This document shows positions 36,421 to 47,300 of a stretch of 64,000 nt of DNA, one piece after another. A program made the translations under genes and the position numbers. This DNA comes from Solanum dulcamara (taxonomy: Eukaryota; Streptophyta; Magnoliopsida; Solanales; Solanaceae): NCBI RefSeq assembly GCF_947179165.1, contig NC_077241.1, positions 31,243,246 to 31,307,245 of the forward strand, in the 5' to 3' direction. Position 1 is the first letter of the stretch. Every line of letters begins with the position of its first letter. The notes beneath the pieces are model-generated. The model worked only from the letters and a program-made list of their open reading frames with translations. It ran no database searches and was not told the origin of the DNA.

Positions 36421-37002
36421 GAAGACACTTCTTCCTATGAGCTAAAAGTTAACAATGCTAACGCTTGCACTTCCTTGACCATGAAACATCATTGTGTGTC
36501 AAGTAGCCAATTGAGTGTAAATGATAGCTTATCTATATGTGAGCATAATGAATCATTACCTTGTGATATTATTTATAGCACCTTGTTGTGTGATTATAAT
36601 AGCCTTGTTGTGAGTGACAAAATACTAGTTGATCTTATAAATGACTGGATTGACTCTTCTTGTAAGGTCGATGTGTGTCCACCTAGTGTTGGCACTTGTA
36701 GCTTCAATAAGGATACATTGTCATATGATGAAAGTGATCCTACACTAGTTGATTCTTTTGATGACCAAGTTGATTCTTCTTATAAGATCAATTTATGTCC
36801 ACCTAGTGTTGGCACTTCTGCTTTTAATGAATCCTTAGACCTTAATATCATTTCTTCTTTTTCTCATAAGAATCTTGAGGTGGAATGTGTGTTTAGGGAT
36901 AATATCTTGTTTGATGATGTCATGACTCTTGAGAGTGGGCATAGTGAAATGCCTTATCATGTAGGAAGTGTAGCCATTCTTGAAGGCTACCAATTGTTTT
37001 AA
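36421..37002 (+). CDS. E: hypothetical Cys/Asp/Ser-rich repeat protein, remnant
   Basis: Open from about 36421; the first ATG is at 36475, giving 175 codons. I do not recognise the family. The peptide contains two copies of a roughly 35-residue unit ending VDSS.K(V/I)(D/N).CPPSVGTS (about 36640-36710 and 36757-36830), with Asp and Ser between them, and no membrane segment or knuckle. A TAA at 37000 is followed closely by more coding-like sequence of the same style, so this is probably one section of a longer broken frame. It may be the only protein E encoded; no function can be given. Confidence 0.45.
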   Translation, partial: EDTSSYELKVNNANACTSLTMKHHCVSSSQLSVNDSLSICEHNESLPCDIIYSTLLCDYNSLVVSDKILVDLINDWIDSSCKVDVCPPSVGTCSFNKDTLSYDESDPTLVDSFDDQVDSSYKINLCPPSVGTSAFNESLDLNIISSFSHKNLEVECVFRDNILFDDVMTLESGHSEMPYHVGSVAILEGYQLF

Positions 37003-37980
37003 AATCCACTATGGTGTGATGACACACTTTCCAAAGATGAAAATAGCTTCTTTGAAGAAGATATTACATTTATTGGAGAGGTTAGTGTTAAAAAGGAAGG
37101 TGATGATTATATGTTGATTGCTACTTCTTTCTTGTGTGTTCCAATCCTTTATGTGAGTCTTAATGCTCTTGTAAATAATGTGGAGTCTAAATTTGGGAAG
37201 ACTTTGATTGAAGTTCATTTATATGACACCTTTCTTTACTACTTGTTTGCATATGATGATGCTCAAGCTTTTGAGTGGAGTATGTTCTTGGAATATAAGA
37301 GTGACAATCGGGCAAATAAGGGTGTACTTGACCTATGTTCATGGATTTCATTTCTATTTGACCCTGGTAATGAGTTGAATGGTGGAACTTGTACAAGAAC
37401 TATTTGGATAAATTTGTTGGCACTTTTCCCTATGATGAAAAGTCTTTCTTAAGGGTTTACAATCTACTTGATGGGCCTACATTGTGTATGAGAAAGGGTA
37501 GTTTTCTTACCCCCTTTGTTTAATACCTTTTTGCGTATGATCTTGTTGAGTGTGCATTTTATAGGGATAAGAGTTGTTTGTTAAGAGATGGTGAGGTTTA
37601 TCCTAAATTCATCATTTTGTCTTTATATGTTCTATCTTGTGATGTAATGAGTGCTAGGATCCTTGAACCTAGTTGTGATCTGGCATATAGGAACATCTTA
37701 GATGAACCCAATGTGTGTGGCCCCTTTCTCTACTATCTCTTTGCATATGATAAGTCTCATACTTGTCTTGGATGTCCATTTTATATGGATTTGGGCTTCA
37801 TTGAGGTGTATATTTGTTTGTATAACTCGATTATGTTGACCTTCTATCCTTTTCACCCCTGTGAACATTTGGGATTATGTGAGCTTGCATTTTTACAATC
37901 TTTTGGGTGATATTTTCATTCTGATGTAAGGAATATGAAATGTGAGTCTCCTTGGATTAATGTTTTTTTGTGATAACATT
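37003..37980 (+). pseudogene. E: hypothetical protein sections with repeated LFAYD motif
   Basis: Two open sections (37111-37452, 113 codons; 37578-37910, 110 codons) with broken sequence between them carry three copies of an aromatic motif: FLYYLFAYDDAQ (about 37231), YLFAYDLVE (about 37524) and FLYYLFAYDKSH (about 37721). Each is followed some residues later by a YMDL or FLEY-type word, which suggests an ancient repeat of about 70-95 residues. No known gag, pol or host domain is recognised. The short frame at 37998-38210 crosses the PPT into the LTR and is not part of it. Confidence 0.42.
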
Positions 37981-38044
37981 TTACTAACCCTTATTCTATG
38001 AGGATATATTTGTTGTTTGTCCTTTTCATGGTTTTACAAGGTTT

Positions 38045-38080
38045 GGATTCGAGGACGAATCCTTTTCAAGAAGGGGAGGA
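38045..38080 (+). other. E polypurine tract with upstream hairpin
   Basis: GGATTCG-AGGA-CGAATCC (38045-38062) is a perfect 7-bp inverted repeat with an AGGA loop. AAGAAGGGGAGGA (38068-38080) is the PPT, and the LTR starts at 38081. Confidence 0.78.
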
Positions 38081-38696
38081 TGATAACGACATAGATAGCA
38101 TAGATCAAATGAAATCTTTAGAGGAGCTTGATGGATACCAAATAAAGATATACAATTTTTGGAAGGTCCACCAAAGTGAAGAGAAAGAAGAAACCCATGT
38201 GTGCAAATAGCCATCTCATAGATTCAAGAATTAACAAAAGAAGGATACCAAATAAGGCCCTTATCTCATTAAGGGTAAAATTATAAAAGAAAGTGTCTTA
38301 TTTATTTCATTACTATAAAGAGTAGTCTTTTAATTTAGAAAAAAAGGATTTTTTTTATGTTGAATGAAGAAACTCTTAAAAGAGTGTAGTTCAAGGGTGA
38401 AATTCCTTCAAGTTAGTCTAGTTTAGTGTAGCTTAATCTAATTAGTGATGGATGAATTATTATTGTTTATTTAGAACTTCTTAACCTTGATTTCACTTGA
38501 GATTGTTCATTTGTGGTTTCAATTGAGTTGTTTCATTTTTTGAATTTAAGTTTCTCTTCCCTCTTGGTTAATTGAAAAATTTAATTAGGCCTTCTTGTCT
38601 GCTTTCTCATCCCTTATTTCTCATCTATCTTACTTTATGTTGTTTCAATTCAACATCTGATTTCGATGTTATTCATCCCCAATTGGAATCGTATTA
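38081..38696 (+). repeat. E 3' LTR (616 bp)
   Basis: TGATAACGAC ... GGAATCGTATTA, collinear with 25616-26224; TATA-like TATAAAG at 38314-38320. Followed by GGTAT, the probable target duplication. Confidence 0.88.
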
Positions 38697-39715
38697 GGTA
38701 TATAGTACCAATTATCAAAAGAGTTATGACCATTACAAGAAAAATCTAAAAGACAAAAGAGACAAGGTAAAATGAATCTATGTAATTATAGGTGGCAGCT
38801 CAGGGGTAAATTTACCTAGCATGCACCGATCCATATTCTTGTATTTAGAGTGGTAGCTCACAGGTTGTAATACCTAGCATGGGCTGATCCCATTCTATAT
38901 AATTATGGGTGGCAGCCTAGAGGCTAAGAGCATAACATGGGTCGATATCGATTATATATTTATGAGGACCATATCCTAGGGATTAAAACGCCTAGCATGG
39001 GTCATCCTCTTCTACCACTGATCAACTGGTCATTGTTTCATATGCTACAAAGTATATAAAGCAAAGAAAAGTAAATTAAATCAAAGAATGTAATGTACAC
39101 AATTCCACAAGTATAATGAAAGGTGGTCTCATATCCCTATCTACACAACATGTTTGTACATTTGTTTTTACCTGATTTGACTTGTTCTCCTTATTTTACA
39201 TATGCTTACTTTAAACGTTACATATTCAGTACATTATTTTGTACTGACATTGCTCATAAGGGACACTATGTTTCTTGCCGAACGTGCAGGTACACAAGAG
39301 AATAGAATCTCTCAAATATAAGCATAGGATAATCAACAGGCATTGGTGAGCACCATTTGATTTGGGGCTTTTCCAAGTCTCTAACATATATTTGATATTA
39401 TATTATAGCTAAGGCTATGGTGGGGTCCTGTCCCAACCTAAGATAAGTGTCTATCCTTTAGAGGTTTTGTTATACTAATGTTGAAGTAAAATGCAGTTAT
39501 GTCTTGTTTTTTAGTAATTAAGTCCTTAACGGCCAAACATGTACATCTATTTGAGGCTTATCTATATTGTTCTTATATCATGTTATTTTACCTATATTCA
39601 TCAAAGATTTATAATTATCATAGTTTCATGTACGATAAGATTAAGTTATAAATTGTTTCTCTCAGGCCTTTAGGGCATCAGGTGGCTATCCATCTCAATG
39701 GGACTTGGGGCATGA
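38697..39715 (+). repeat. G LTR, right part
   Basis: Ends GGGGCATGACA like the other gypsy LTRs. Contains hairpin AGTACATTATTTTGTACT (39228-39245), then GGACACTATGTTTCTTGCC..GTGCAGGTAC, which parallels the D block GGCTGCATTTCATGCC..CAGGTAC. No PBS or internal region follows. The left part was lost or lies under element E. Confidence 0.6.
38783..39010 (+). repeat. About 58-bp tandem repeats, 4 units, in the G LTR
   Basis: Units share GGTGGCAGC, a variable middle, and ACCTAGCATGGG(C/T). They lie just upstream of the presumed promoter region, as the 55-bp units do in the B LTR. Confidence 0.7.
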
Positions 39716-41070
39716 CAAAATCATAGGCTTTTCATAATCTAATTAATAAAAATTAGTTCATAAGAATAGCTCATTATCATATAATTAATGTAATGTGGGT
39801 GTAAGCCTTCCATCATTGTATATCTTTATTCATAAAACATCCATCATTACATATCTTTATTCAAAAAATATCTTTAGGGTCTTAAGTCACCTTCCTCATT
39901 AAGGATCTTAAGTCACCCTTCCATTAGCTTTCTTGAAAATTCATTGCATCATCATTTAAAATCCTTTCATGAGTAATTCATAAGCCTTGAAAATTATTCA
40001 TGAAGCTTTCATTGAACATAACTTGGAAGTCATCATCATAATCCATACATAATACTTGAAAACTAGCATATAGCATCGGCCATTGAAATTCATCTTAAAA
40101 TCATGCAACATGATATGAATTAAGAATAATTAGGCTAATAGCATTGAAAGATATCATACTTAAGAAGACCCAATCCAAATCAATAAATTGCGGCTTTTTG
40201 AATGAGAAATAATAAGAGAATTTGGAGGGAAAAACTAGGGATTCCATGGGTGAAAGGCACCCATGGATGAAGTCCCACATACCTTCATGAAGATCACTTG
40301 AAATCTGGAAGAAAAGCTTGAAACCCTAGAATCCTAGTTTGATTAAGAAGAAGACCCATTTGAGAGAAAAACCTTGAAACCTTAGAGTGATTTTGAGAAA
40401 ATAAGAAGGAATGGCTATAATTTGAAAGACCTAAGTAGTTATAGGCTTAGGTTTCACATCATACACCAAAAATATCTAGCTACATAGCTAAAATAATAAG
40501 AAAACACCAATATGCCCTTTATTAAAATCTGGCAAGAGTGACGTATGAATCAGTTCTATAAGTCATAAGAATTATGACTAATCGTCAACTCCAGTTATAG
40601 AAGACCCCAAAGCTTGGCCAAAATTCTGACTTCAGGATCTGTCCTACTAGTGGTGTCTATGAGTCATCAAAAATTCTATGGGTCATAGAAGTTGTTAATC
40701 TTGAAACTCTGAAAATCCTACAAACCCTGAGTCTCTAAACCTCTTCTACTAGTCCTTCCTAAAAATCGTAGGAACTCTTACGATTCACATGAAACCCCTC
40801 ATAGGGTGGGCTTAGTTAGTAACATTTTCCTTTATCAGGACCTTTATTATGAGTCATTTCTACGACTAATCAACCTTTCTATGAGTCGTAAACTCAACTT
40901 GTCTTAAAACCCAAATTTTCCCCAAGTGTTGGGCTTCTACGAGTCATCCCTATGAGTCGTAAAACTTTCTACGGGTTGTAGGTTGACTCATTGAACCTGA
41001 AATAATAGTGTTTTGAATTTTTTCCTACATCCCTTATTTCGTTTGACCTTCCAACTTTTAGGGTCTTACA
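39716..41070 (-). repeat. F-family LTR, second copy
   Basis: On the minus strand it starts TGTAAGACCC at 41070. It has the same U3 style as 6138-7080: many CTACGACTCA / TGAGTCGTAG words, a GAAGGTATGT donor-like site (40277-40286) and a CCATGGGTG block. The inner end near 39716 has no clear PBS. Imperfect internal copies of TATCTTTATTCA (39820-39870) are seen at its low end. Confidence 0.68.
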
Positions 41071-41349
41071 TATGCTTTCGTCGTCCTTTATTATGAAAAC
41101 TATTGTTCAGATTTGTATATATCAGAATGTTAATGCCCAGTGTCGAACGTTCCTTTATTCTTGAAAGGACTTAAAGTAGCGCCTTCGCTTTGTCTGTAAA
41201 GAACAGGAAAGAGAAGATCTTTAGATATTTTTTCAATGGGGGACTTTCTTGATCATCTCATTTGGGTTATGATGTGGATAAAGTCTCTCCGATGGTAGTG
41301 CATATTATGCTTGAGGTCTCTTGAGCCTCCTGTTGTATCAATGTCTATA
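41071..41349. other. Unassigned spacer
   Basis: About 280 bases between the F LTR and A3. Nothing recognisable; no open frame of note. Confidence 0.5.
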
Positions 41350-42445
41350 TATAACATTCCTCAAAATGCTTATAAGTGCCTTAGGAATGCCTTGGGAATA
41401 AGTCGATCTTGTAATGTATTATCTTTATTCCTTTTGGCAAATCTAAGTCTGGAATATCGATCAGGGGGTTAAAACCTACGGAAAAATGGTCTCGATGGAT
41501 TTTTAGGACTTGTGTACCGAAAGATGAATTTTGTTAAAAATTGCACAAAATAGTAAGGTGCACGCAGCTTCGCGCCGCCCACTTGTTCACATTCAGTGTA
41601 ATGTTTCTATGAGTCAAAATATGGCCAAAATCTCATTCGTTAACAATTGGCCTATCCAAGAGCATCTCCGTGTCATATATCTGGGCAGGAAATTTTATCC
41701 GAATTTAGTCTTTAATTAAGGGCACTTTAGACTTTTCCCTAATTAATAGTTATTGACTATGGACATTTTTAGGGCCTAATTCTACTCTATAAACAGTCCT
41801 AAATCATAAATTTCATTCATTCTTCAATAATTCACCTACTCAAATATTTCTTTCTCTAGAAGAACTCTCAAGGAATCCATTGAAGACTTCAAAGAAATTT
41901 ACTCAAGCTCTACATCAAAACTCTCAAATTCTTCCAAATTTCTTGGTCTTCTCACTCAATGTATATGGGTATTGATTAATGGATTCTTTCATTCATATAG
42001 CCCAATTAATTTCTCAAGTTCTCTCTTAAATTCAAGTATGTGATTTTATGGGTTTTATGTCCTGTATTCTAATTACATGAATTATGATTCAAATTATGAT
42101 TATGAGTCTATTTTGAGATAAATTAATGGTTATTGTATTGTTGTTTTAGACTATGGTGATGTTTAAAGACTATTCTGTATGGTGTCATTACTTTATTTGA
42201 GGGTGAGCTAGGAACATGTCCTAGTCCCCGCCAAGGTTGTCATATAGAGGCATGTGGGCATATTGTGTAATGAGTCTATCTTTTCTTGATTCTCTCTAGC
42301 TATGCTTTGTCTCCTTGGAATTTTATGAGTTTTTGGTTATTTATTTACCTTATGTATGCTTATGTTATGCTAAGAGGCTTTGTTGGGGTTTCTTTGAGAA
42401 TCCTAATTGTTGTATCATATATAGGCCCTAGTTTGGATCATGACA
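41350..42445 (+). repeat. A3 5' LTR (1.1 kb, internally deleted)
   Basis: TATAACATTCC (TG decayed to TA) to CATGACA. It follows the A2 LTR through GCCTTGGGAATA, TATAAA (41788-41793) and TCACTCAATGTATATGGG, then lacks much of the second half, including the AGTAC hairpin, before the AGGTGTGGGC and GGCCCTAG end blocks. Confidence 0.82.
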
Positions 42446-42448
42446 AAC

Positions 42449-42460
42449 TTTGTATCAAAG
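42449..42460 (+). other. A3 primer binding site, decayed
   Basis: CTTTGTATCAAAGC follows the LTR by a few bases. It corresponds to the initiator-Met site TTGGTATCAGAGC with two changes. Confidence 0.65.
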
Positions 42461-42661
42461 CACTAGGTTTAAGTGTCCTAGGGTGTCCAACATGCCGCAT
42501 CAAGTATAGTTTTATTCATAGGTATGAATCGTACAACATTTATGAATAGGAGGCTGTGAGAAGTATTAGGAATTCTCACTTCATTCATGATCTATGTCAT
42601 GCAGTAGAGTGTATCCTATGACTTCCTTTCCCTAATGATTGTTCTTTGCCATTTTTAGAAA

Positions 42662-43829
42662 ATAGCTCCAAGAAGACCACCGTTTTCAAGGGGAAATAAT
42701 GCTAATAAAGCTCAAGCTCCTCCGGCTCTTCAAGACAATGGTCCTCTATCGGAACAAGTGACTAATGCAGATTTTTGAACCGCCATTACTATTCTATCCC
42801 AAGTGGTGACCAACCAAGGGGTTGTATCTCCTCCTAATGTTCCTACTCCGGCCTCAAGAGTGAGGGATTTTGCACGAATGAACCCTACAGAGTTTTATGA
42901 CTCAAAGGCTGATGAGGATCCTTAAGAATTCGTAGATGAAATCTATAAGATAGTGAGTATCATGCGGTGACTTCGAAAGAGAAAGCAGAGTTGGCTACTT
43001 ACCAACTTAAGGGTGTTTCTCAAATTTGATACACTAAATAGAAGTTAGAGATGGTAGATGAAGGTCCTATTGAATGGGAAACTTTCAAACTTATTTTCCT
43101 TGATCACGTTTTCCCTCTTAAGATAAGGGAGGCTAAAGTGTTGGAGTTCATAAATCTTCAACCAGGAACTATGGGAATGAGTGAATATGCACTAAAGTTT
43201 ACTAAGCTATCCAAGTATGCTCCTTTATTGGTTTCCAATCCACATGCCTGAATGAGTCAATTCATATCGAAAGTGTCCAACTTAGTTGCTAAAGAATGTC
43301 ATACCTCTATGCTTGTTAAGGATATGGATATATCTCGGCTCATGACTTTTTCCAAACAAATTGAAGGAGAAAAACTCAAGGAGATGAGGATGAGGGATTC
43401 TAAGAGTGCCGACATGAAGGTGGGTTCTCTAATACTATGACCGATGGTAGTAGTAGCCTCTCTCAACAAGGCCAACATTTGGGGAAGAAGTTGGTTGAAG
43501 ATAGGGTTCCATACTCTAAAGCTCAAGGAGGAGGAGGCGTGAATGCTAGTGGACCTTTTTTTCCTAAATGTACAAAGTGTGGAAAAAATCATAAAGGGAA
43601 GTGCTTGATGGGGACAAGTCCTTGTTATGGAAGTGGCAAGATGGGCCATAAGCAATCCGAGTGCCCTTATGTTTCCAAAAAGGATGAAGTAGGTCATCCT
43701 CAAGGAGGCCAAGTGTACCAAGAAGCCTAATCTAAACCTAAGAGTGGTCAACGAAACAAACAATTCTATGCTTTTCATGCTAGGCAAGATGTGGATGAGA
43801 CTCTCGATGTGGTCATGGGTATGCTACAG

Positions 43830-43835
<6 letters not shown>
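42662..43835 (+). pseudogene. gag: A3 gag
   Basis: Where A2 has its ATG, A3 has ATA (APRRPPFSRGNNANKAQ), so the start is lost. RVRDFARMNPTEF, then after stops FVDEIYKIVSI, EFINLQPGTMGMSEYALKFT and RDMDIS-type capsid words follow. The knuckle reads CYGSGKMGHKQSEC, with the second Cys now Ser, so zinc binding would fail. Gag ends near RQDVDETLDVVMGM at the LINE insertion. The poly-T of the LINE tail follows directly. Confidence 0.85.
43822..43835 (+). repeat. LINE target site duplication, left copy
   Basis: TGCTACAGGTATTT, identical to 55087-55100. The last three T's merge with the poly-T tract. Confidence 0.93.

Positions 43836-43861
<26 letters not shown>
43833..43861 (-). other. LINE poly(A) tail (antisense T29)
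   Basis: 29 T on the plus strand directly at the target duplication. Next to it the minus strand has a CGAGAGGTGGGAGCCTCGTG block (43888-43912) with inverted CGAG/CTCG words, the likely 3' end that the RT recognises. Confidence 0.9.
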
Positions 43862-44357
43862 CTTTTCTTATGGGAACAGACCCTACACGAGGCTCCCACC
43901 TCTCGTGCACAGTCAGGGGTTAAGCAACACCCCCAAGCCTTAACATAAATAATCAAAATAAAAAATACAAGGAGGGGGACATAAACCTTACCTCCGATCC
44001 TATGGTGGTTCATAAGTCGACTAACCAATTAAGGTCGGCTAACTCATCCCCGATACAAAAAAGAGACTAACTATAACTAGAAAGCAGTAAACCTGTGAGA
44101 GGACTCCTCCCGGTACAATTCAACTATGAAAGCATAAATGAGGGCGACTCTCCCCTTCCATGAGAAAAAAGAAAAGTAACCTAGTCCTATTCCAACTATG
44201 CTACGTACCAGACATAGCTATATTGAAGAAGAACAAGTATACGAAACTTCTATCTCGCATGGGATGGGAAATTCTTTTCATCTTTGCTCTTTTTAGTCTT
44301 GTCGTACCAAGTAAATCCCGGTGAAATATGCCTTTGTATCAGTAACATGATTACCAG
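43862..44357 (-). other. LINE terminal 3' UTR
   Basis: About 500 bases between the module array and the poly(A) tail. No open frame of note; contains the CCTCGTGTAGGGTCTGTTCC block close to the tail. Confidence 0.6.
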
Positions 44358-47300
44358 CTATGGGGGCTGGAAGGATAGGAAGTATATGGAGTTATAGTAG
44401 CCAACAACCTTTGATTTGTTGTGGAAGAAAGTGTAGCTGCATTCGAACACCTGCATGGCGGTCCAAATGTATGATTGCTGCAGACCTACACCTGCACAGA
44501 TGGACAAAACCAGAAACCTACACAAGCAACCAAGTCTGGAGGTTGCTGTACATGGGTGTGTTGGTTTTGGCATCTGTTGTTGCTGATGCTGTTGAACTTC
44601 ATCTTTCAATTCCGCACTTTCAGCTTCAGCTCTGTGATTGAGTTGTTGTTTGGTGTGTGGCTGAGTAGTTGTTTGGTGCTGTGTTCCCACAGTATGTATC
44701 TGGAGTTGATGGAGGTGTAACCTTTTACAGCTGCTCATGATATTGTTGTTGGTCCTTGGATGTTGTCTATGAGGGTGTTGGAGTTCCTTCTGGGTTGTAT
44801 CTCCAAAAACCTGCATAAACAAAGAAGAAAACAAACAAGCAAGCTCACAATTATAAGAACAATTCCAAGAGTTCTGTTGTACAAACTCCTTGTTGCTGCC
44901 ATTGTAGTTAGTCTGCTTGTTGGTCCTTGCTTTGAAGTGGTTCATTCTTGTACCTGCACAGCCAAACAAGACCAACAATACATACAACCAAAGAGGTGTG
45001 CAAGCTGCTGTAGCATTAGCTTGTATTTGTTCCTTAGCTGCTGCAAGTTGGTGGAGCTGTTGCAGATGTTGATGGAATGCATCTGGTATGCATGGAGAGA
45101 TGATCCATGCTTTAGTATCCAATTGTTTACAATTATGAGGATCTGCACCTGCACAGACAAACAAAAACAAAAACACCAAACCCAAAGCTGTCAATCTGCA
45201 GGTGGCTGCAGGTTCCCTAGGTTGCTTGTTGGTCTTTGTTTTGAGGTGGTTAGGCCTCTTGGAGTACCTGCACAGAAAAACAAAAACAACAAACTTGTAT
45301 ATGTTTCTTATCTGTTGCAGGTTGATAGAGTTGTTGCTGGAATGTGTTAGTAGTTGAGAATGTGTTTGGCAAGCTGAGTGTGTTGCTCCAAAGCAGCCCC
45401 AAGATACTGCAGTCTTTTTAGCATGGGGAGTCTGCCAGCTGCATTGGTGAAGTTGAGAATGATTGATCATGGAGATCAATGCATTCTCCAGGAGGGGGCT
45501 GTAGTTGGGGTACCTGCATAGACAAACACAACCAACAATCCTTACCACCAAAGAGAGCTGCAGGCTGCTGCACCCATGTTCCTTGTGTGTTGCAAGTTGG
45601 TTGAATTGTTGCTGTGGTGTGTTGAAGTTAAAGAATGTGGTTGGGGGGCTGCTCCATAGAGGCCCCAGGACATTGCATCCCTCATAGCAGTTCCAAAGAG
45701 GGCCAGTTTTTGATGTCCCTAGGCAAAAACAAACAGCCAAATACAAACAACCAAACAACCACAAAATCCAGAAGGAAGTTGCTGCTCTGCACAGTCCTTG
45801 TGTAGGCCTCTTAGTGAAGGTATTTGTTTTGGTGGTTGTATCTGTGGTGTGATCTATGTAGGTGTTGGGAACACATGTTGATGAGTCCATCCTGACATCT
45901 GCATCTACACAACAAACAAGAACCAGCAAGAAAGGAGCTGCTGCAAGTGTTGAGTTATTAGAGAAGGCATAGATGGAGTGGATTTGTTCCTTGTCTGCTG
46001 CAGGTTGGTGCTGGGGTGTGTTGATAATAGAGAATATGTTTGGCAAGCTGAGTGTGCTACTCCATATAAGCCCCAGGTTACTGCAGTCCTCATAGTAGTG
46101 CCAAAGAGATTCTAAGCAAAGAAAGTCAACCAAAGACAAGCAACAAAGCAAACAGGTGTTGAACTGCTGCAGGTGTTGCAGGTGTTGGGCTGCTGCAGGT
46201 GTTGAGTTGATGCAGGTGTTGTCCTCTATGTATTTGATGTTAAAGCATGTTGGTGTAAGTCTCCAACAACCTGCATATACACAGCAAATAACCAGACACA
46301 AGCAAAGACTTATACAGGTTAGTAGAGAGGAATGGATCTCAAATAGGCTTTTGGAGCCTGTTAGCATTTTCCATGTCGCTCGACTAACGTCTCCACTAAT
46401 CCTTTTGAGCTGAAACTTCATGAGGTTTGCATATATATTCATTACTTTAGCCATGCAAAGTTTGAAGGCTTGTTTCCCAAGTTGGAGCTTCCATTTAGCA
46501 AAATTCTTCCTTTTTAAGGTTAAGACAGCTGATTGTTTCAAGCTCGCTCGCCTAACGTCTAAAATTATCCGTTTGGGCTGAAATTTCTTGGGCCTTATCA
46601 AAAACATATATGCTACCATCCTGCAAAGTTTGGGAGACTTTGGGCAAGTCCACAAGTTACTCCCTACCCTGCACCTGCTGCCCTGCTGAGGCTTAGAGGT
46701 TGCAGGGTGTTTGGAAGATGTTGTTGTGCTCTTGTCTATGTATTTGTTGTTGAAGAATGCTAATATATTACTCCAGACACCTGCAATAGTACAACAAACA
46801 AGCCCAAACAAAACATAATATACACAGACTAGCAATAAAGAGGGGACCTCAGTAAGAGCTTTGGAAAGTGTTATCATTTTCCAAGCCGCTCGACTAACGT
46901 CTCCAATTATCCATTTGAGCTGAAACTCTATGGAGTTAGCATGTATATCCTCTCCTTTAGTCCTACAAAGTTTGAAGACTTGTTTCCCAAGTTGGATGGC
47001 CCAAATTACTAAAGACCCTCTCTTTAGGCTTAAGGCAGCTGAATGTTTCCATGTCGCTCGCCTAACGCCTCCAATTATCCGTTTGGGCTGAAACTTGTTG
47101 GAACTTATCACAATAATATATTCTAACATCCTGCAAAGTTTGGGGGGCATTGGACAAGTCCACATGCTACTCCACACCCTGCACCTGCTGCCCTGCTGAA
47201 GCTTAGAGGTTGCAGGGTGTTTGGAAGTTGTTTTTGTGCTCTTGTCTATGTATTTATTGTTGAAGAATGCTAATATATTACTCCAGACACCTGCAATAAT

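Larger units (their letters stand above)
25611..38701 (+). mobile_element. Element E: non-autonomous LTR retrotransposon containing element D
   Basis: Matched LTRs 25616-26224 and 38081-38696, a perfect PBS, PPT with hairpin, and flanks GGGAT (25611-25615) and GGTAT (38697-38701) that differ at one base. About 3 kb of its own internal DNA remains (26225-26594 and 35375-38080). No gag knuckle, protease, RT, RNase H or integrase motif is seen there, only unfamiliar repeated peptides. It would therefore depend on an autonomous gypsy element for movement. Element D sits between the two internal parts, so E is older than D. Confidence 0.85.

Noticed and set aside
37998..38210. 70-codon frame at the end of E
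   Set aside because: It runs through the PPT and into the 3' LTR, so it cannot be an element gene.
41071..41349. Possible coding remnant between F LTR and A3
   Set aside because: Short shifting peptides only; no motif I could name.
44760..45350. 196-codon plus-strand frame in the LINE 3' array
   Set aside because: It is antisense to the longer element-strand frame and crosses module boundaries; the array is stop-poor on both strands.
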